64,000 bases of DNA from Pseudomonadota bacterium (GTDB lineage Bacteria; Pseudomonadota; Gammaproteobacteria; Steroidobacterales; Steroidobacteraceae). The translations under genes were made by a program, and so were the position numbers. Shown one piece after another: positions 62,051-64,000 of this stretch. The notes under the pieces were generated by a model that made no database searches, was not told the DNA's origin, and saw only the letters and a program-made list of their open reading frames with translations. Each line of letters begins with the position of its first letter. Positions within the stretch are counted from its first letter, which is position 1. Location of the stretch: contig JAFEFN010000014.1 of assembly GCA_018240525.1 (NCBI GenBank), positions 420,487-484,486 of the forward strand, read 5' to 3'.

Positions 62051-63037
62051 CTAGCTCGCTTCGTTTAGTTTTCGCACCGAGTCGCGCTCGATCAGCTCGA
62101 CGTCGAAGACGGCGCGCTGATTGCCGATCTTCCCACCGGACATGCGTTCCTGCACCAGCTCGACCGCCCGGGCACCGATGGCGCCCACCGGCTGGGCGAT
62201 GGTCGTCAGCCTCGGAGTCAGAAGATCCGTCCAGCGGATGTTGTCGAAGCCGGTCACGGACACATCCTCGGGAACCCGGACCCCGTGTTCCGCCAGGCAG
62301 CGGATGGCGCCGATGGCGATCAGGTCGTTGCCCGCCACGATGAGGGTGGCCCTGCGGCGCTGCTTCAGCGCCAGGCGCGCCTCCTGCGTCAGCAGCCCGT
62401 CGAAGCCGACGCAGACCTCCCAGGCGATTTCGCTGCCCTTGGGCAGCGCCTTGACGAAGCCGTCGCGCCGCTGCCGGGCGCTCTCGATGTGCTGCGGCCC
62501 GGACAGCAGCCCGACCCGCCGGTGGCCCATGCGCGTGGCGTACTCGGCGAGCAGCCGCCCGCCCATGAGGTAGTTGGAGTGGACCACCGCGTAGCCGGCA
62601 CGCGGCCGGTCGATCAGCACCACGGGGCGGGCGGGATTGCGCACCTGCGCAGGCACCCGCGAGCCGAGCGGACACCAGATGATGCCGTCGACCGCGTGCT
62701 GCATGAGCAGAGAAAAGCCGTCGGCCTCGCCCTCGGGACGGCTCTGGCTGTCGACCAGGCACACCAGCAGGCCCTGACTGCGGGCGGTGTTCTCGACCGC
62801 CTGCGCCAACTCCGGAAAGAACGGGTTGGTGAGATCCGGCAGGACCAGGCCGATCGCCCGCGTTCGCCCGGTCCGCATGGCCTGGGCGGCGCGATTGGGA
62901 CGGTAGTCCAGTTCCTGCGCGATCCTCAGCACGCGCTGGCGCGTCGCGCGACCCGCATTGGGCCGGTTGTTCAGAACGTTCGAGACGGTCGCGACCGATA
63001 CGCCGGCCGCCGCGGCAATGTCCTTCACCGTCGCCAT
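62051..63037 (-). CDS. LacI-family transcriptional regulator
   Basis: This 328-residue repressor has the LacI helix-turn-helix and hinge at the N-terminus (ATVKDIAAAAGVSVATVSNVLNNRPNAG) and a periplasmic-binding-protein-like effector domain (VLPDLTNPFFPELAQAVE, VTGFDNIRWTDLLTPRLTT). It heads the sugar-kinase/transporter/deoC operon and is divergent from a TonB receptor gene, so it probably controls both directions in response to a pentose or nucleoside. Confidence 0.93.
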   Translation of the reverse strand: MATVKDIAAAAGVSVATVSNVLNNRPNAGRATRQRVLRIAQELDYRPNRAAQAMRTGRTRAIGLVLPDLTNPFFPELAQAVENTARSQGLLVCLVDSQSRPEGEADGFSLLMQHAVDGIIWCPLGSRVPAQVRNPARPVVLIDRPRAGYAVVHSNYLMGGRLLAEYATRMGHRRVGLLSGPQHIESARQRRDGFVKALPKGSEIAWEVCVGFDGLLTQEARLALKQRRRATLIVAGNDLIAIGAIRCLAEHGVRVPEDVSVTGFDNIRWTDLLTPRLTTIAQPVGAIGARAVELVQERMSGGKIGNQRAVFDVELIERDSVRKLNEAS

Positions 63038-63080
63038 GAGTCGCGGTCCAGCAAGTTCTGTTGCGCGCAGCGCACGCTTC

Positions 63081-63094
63081 CAACTGAACAGTTG
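63081..63094. promoter_or_regulatory. Inverted repeat upstream of lacI
   Basis: CAACTG-AA-CAGTTG: six-base perfect arms with a two-base centre, 44 bases before the lacI start. Candidate regulator-binding site or small hairpin. Confidence 0.35.
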
Positions 63095-63156
63095 CTCGTC
63101 GACTTCGGGCGCTTTACAGCGAGTGCGTACATGGTGTAGCTTTTTGGCCGCTGCTT

Positions 63157-63172
63157 AGTGTAACGTTTTACT
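63157..63172. promoter_or_regulatory. Candidate LacI-type operator before the receptor gene
   Basis: AGTGTAACGTTTTACT is a 16-base quasi-palindrome with a central CG (five of seven arm positions pair), the usual form of LacI-family operators. It lies 90 bases before the TonB-receptor start and 120 before lacI. Confidence 0.5.
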
Positions 63173-63261
63173 ACGCAGAAACAACGAAGCAAGGGAGCCA
63201 TTCGGCGCTGCGACCGTGAGCTCCCGCGGGTTACGACTGTTGCGTGTACGGGAGCTCGCGA

Positions 63262-64000
63262 TGGAAACCATAGACTCGGGTTCGATGCTGCGGTGCGCAA
63301 TCGCCGCCTCAATCTCGCCGCGCCGCGCGCTGCTCACGCTGGCGGCCTCCGCCACGGTGGCCGTGCTGCTGGATCCGGGCCTCGCCCGCGCCGCCGACCC
63401 GGCCGGCACCGAGGCAGACGCCGGGGTCCTGCAGGAAGTACTCGTCACGGCCGAGCGCCGCGAGGAGCGCCTCCTCGACGTCCCGGTTTCGACCGCGGTA
63501 CTGACGGGCGAGTCGCTCGCCGCGCTCGGCAGTTCCGGCCAGGACATCCGGCAGCTCGCCTTCTCGGTGCCGAGCCTGAACATCGAGTCATCCAACGGAC
63601 GCACCTTCCCGCGCTTCTACATCCGCGGCTACGGCAACACCGACTTCACGACCTTCGCTTCCCAGCCCGTCGGCCTCTACTACGACGACATCGTGCAGGA
63701 AAATCCTGCGCTGAAGGGCTTCCCGATCTTCGACCAGCAGGACATCGAGGTCCTGCGCGGCCCGCAGGGCACCCTGTTCGGGCGCAATGCGCCGGCCGGC
63801 GTGGTGAAGATCGAGTCGGCCAAACCACAGCTCCATCAGTTTGGCGGCTACGCCAACCTGTCCTACGGCACCTACGACACCTCCAACCTCGAAGCCGTGC
63901 TCAACATGCCGGCCGGAGATGCCTGGGCATTTCGCGCCTCCACCCAGCTGCAGTACCGCTCCAACTGGGTCGACGCCCCCTACAACATGCCGGGCAACCA
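63262..64000 (+). CDS. TonB-dependent outer-membrane receptor (5' part)
   Basis: The first 246 residues of a receptor that continues beyond the window. A signal peptide (about residues 20-46, ISPRRALLTLAASATVAVLL, cleaved after LARA), a TonB box region (VLQEVLVTAERREE) and the plug domain (DIEVLRGPQGTLFGRNAPAGVVK) are present, followed by the first barrel strands. The gene is divergent from lacI with a candidate operator between, so it probably imports nucleosides or oligonucleotide-derived sugars. No stop is reached. Confidence 0.92.

Noticed and set aside
1..64000. Insertion sequences, CRISPR arrays, tRNA or rRNA genes
   Set aside because: No transposase-like protein, no spaced direct repeats of CRISPR type and no RNA-gene signatures were seen on reading the window.

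Overview
The window is about 64 kb of G+C-rich chromosome from a flagellated Gram-negative bacterium. The best guess is a gammaproteobacterium near the Xanthomonadales / Nevskiales / Steroidobacterales. The evidence is the gene order and types: FlhF/FlhG for polar flagella, a sigma-54 plus sigma-28 flagellar hierarchy, two TonB-dependent receptors, and catabolic islands typical of oligotrophic soil or water proteobacteria. The taxonomic placement is inference. I saw no rRNA, tRNA, insertion sequence or CRISPR array.

Region 1 (1-26110) is one continuous flagellar locus. It runs fliP(end)-fliQ-fliR-flhB-flhA-flhF-flhG-fliA-motA-motB-DUF2802-HDOD on the plus strand, then flgN-flgM-flgA on the minus strand, then flgBCDEFGHIJKL-fliC-fliD-fliS on the plus strand. 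Regulatory sites can be read directly. Divergent sigma-54 promoters serve flgA and flgB, with a 16-bp perfect palindrome midway between them. A third sigma-54-like site sits at the end of motB. Sigma-28 (FliA) promoters precede flgM, flgK, fliC and fliS, and possibly fliA. The cheY/Z/A/B/W genes that often sit between fliA and the DUF2802 gene are absent here.

Region 2 (26107-33420) is a mixed accessory stretch. It holds an orphan PAS histidine kinase whose stop overlaps that of fliS, a small unknown protein, a lipoprotein, a membrane pseudokinase fused to a TonB C-terminal-like domain, a deazaflavin-type nitroreductase, a DUF2785 protein, and a secreted protein made of three diverged copies of a two-cysteine repeat.

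Region 3 (33616-48965) is a lower-G+C catabolic island. A seven-gene minus-strand operon encodes a SnoaL-like protein, a TonB-dependent receptor, a second SnoaL-like protein, a sulfotransferase-fold protein, an Old Yellow Enzyme, a ketosteroid-dehydrogenase-like flavoprotein and a zinc-free alcohol dehydrogenase/quinone reductase. Divergent from it are a LysR regulator, a DUF1214 protein and an MFS transporter. A separate acyl-CoA ligase/TPR pair follows. Together these look like uptake and redox processing of a hydrophobic steroid-, terpenoid- or polyketide-like molecule. The substrate is unknown.

Region 4 (49384-55191) holds scattered single genes: small secreted proteins, a lipoprotein, an alpha/beta hydrolase with an in-frame hexanucleotide repeat, an isoprenylcysteine-methyltransferase-like membrane protein and a Tat-exported PhoD-type phosphatase.

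Region 5 (55395-64000) reads as a (deoxy)nucleoside / deoxyribose utilisation locus. It has a nucleoside hydrolase, then a minus-strand operon lacI-ribokinase-transporter-deoC-aldehyde dehydrogenase, and a divergent TonB-dependent receptor that runs off the end. DeoC releases acetaldehyde and the adjacent aldehyde dehydrogenase could oxidise it, giving a nearly complete route from the outer membrane to central metabolism.
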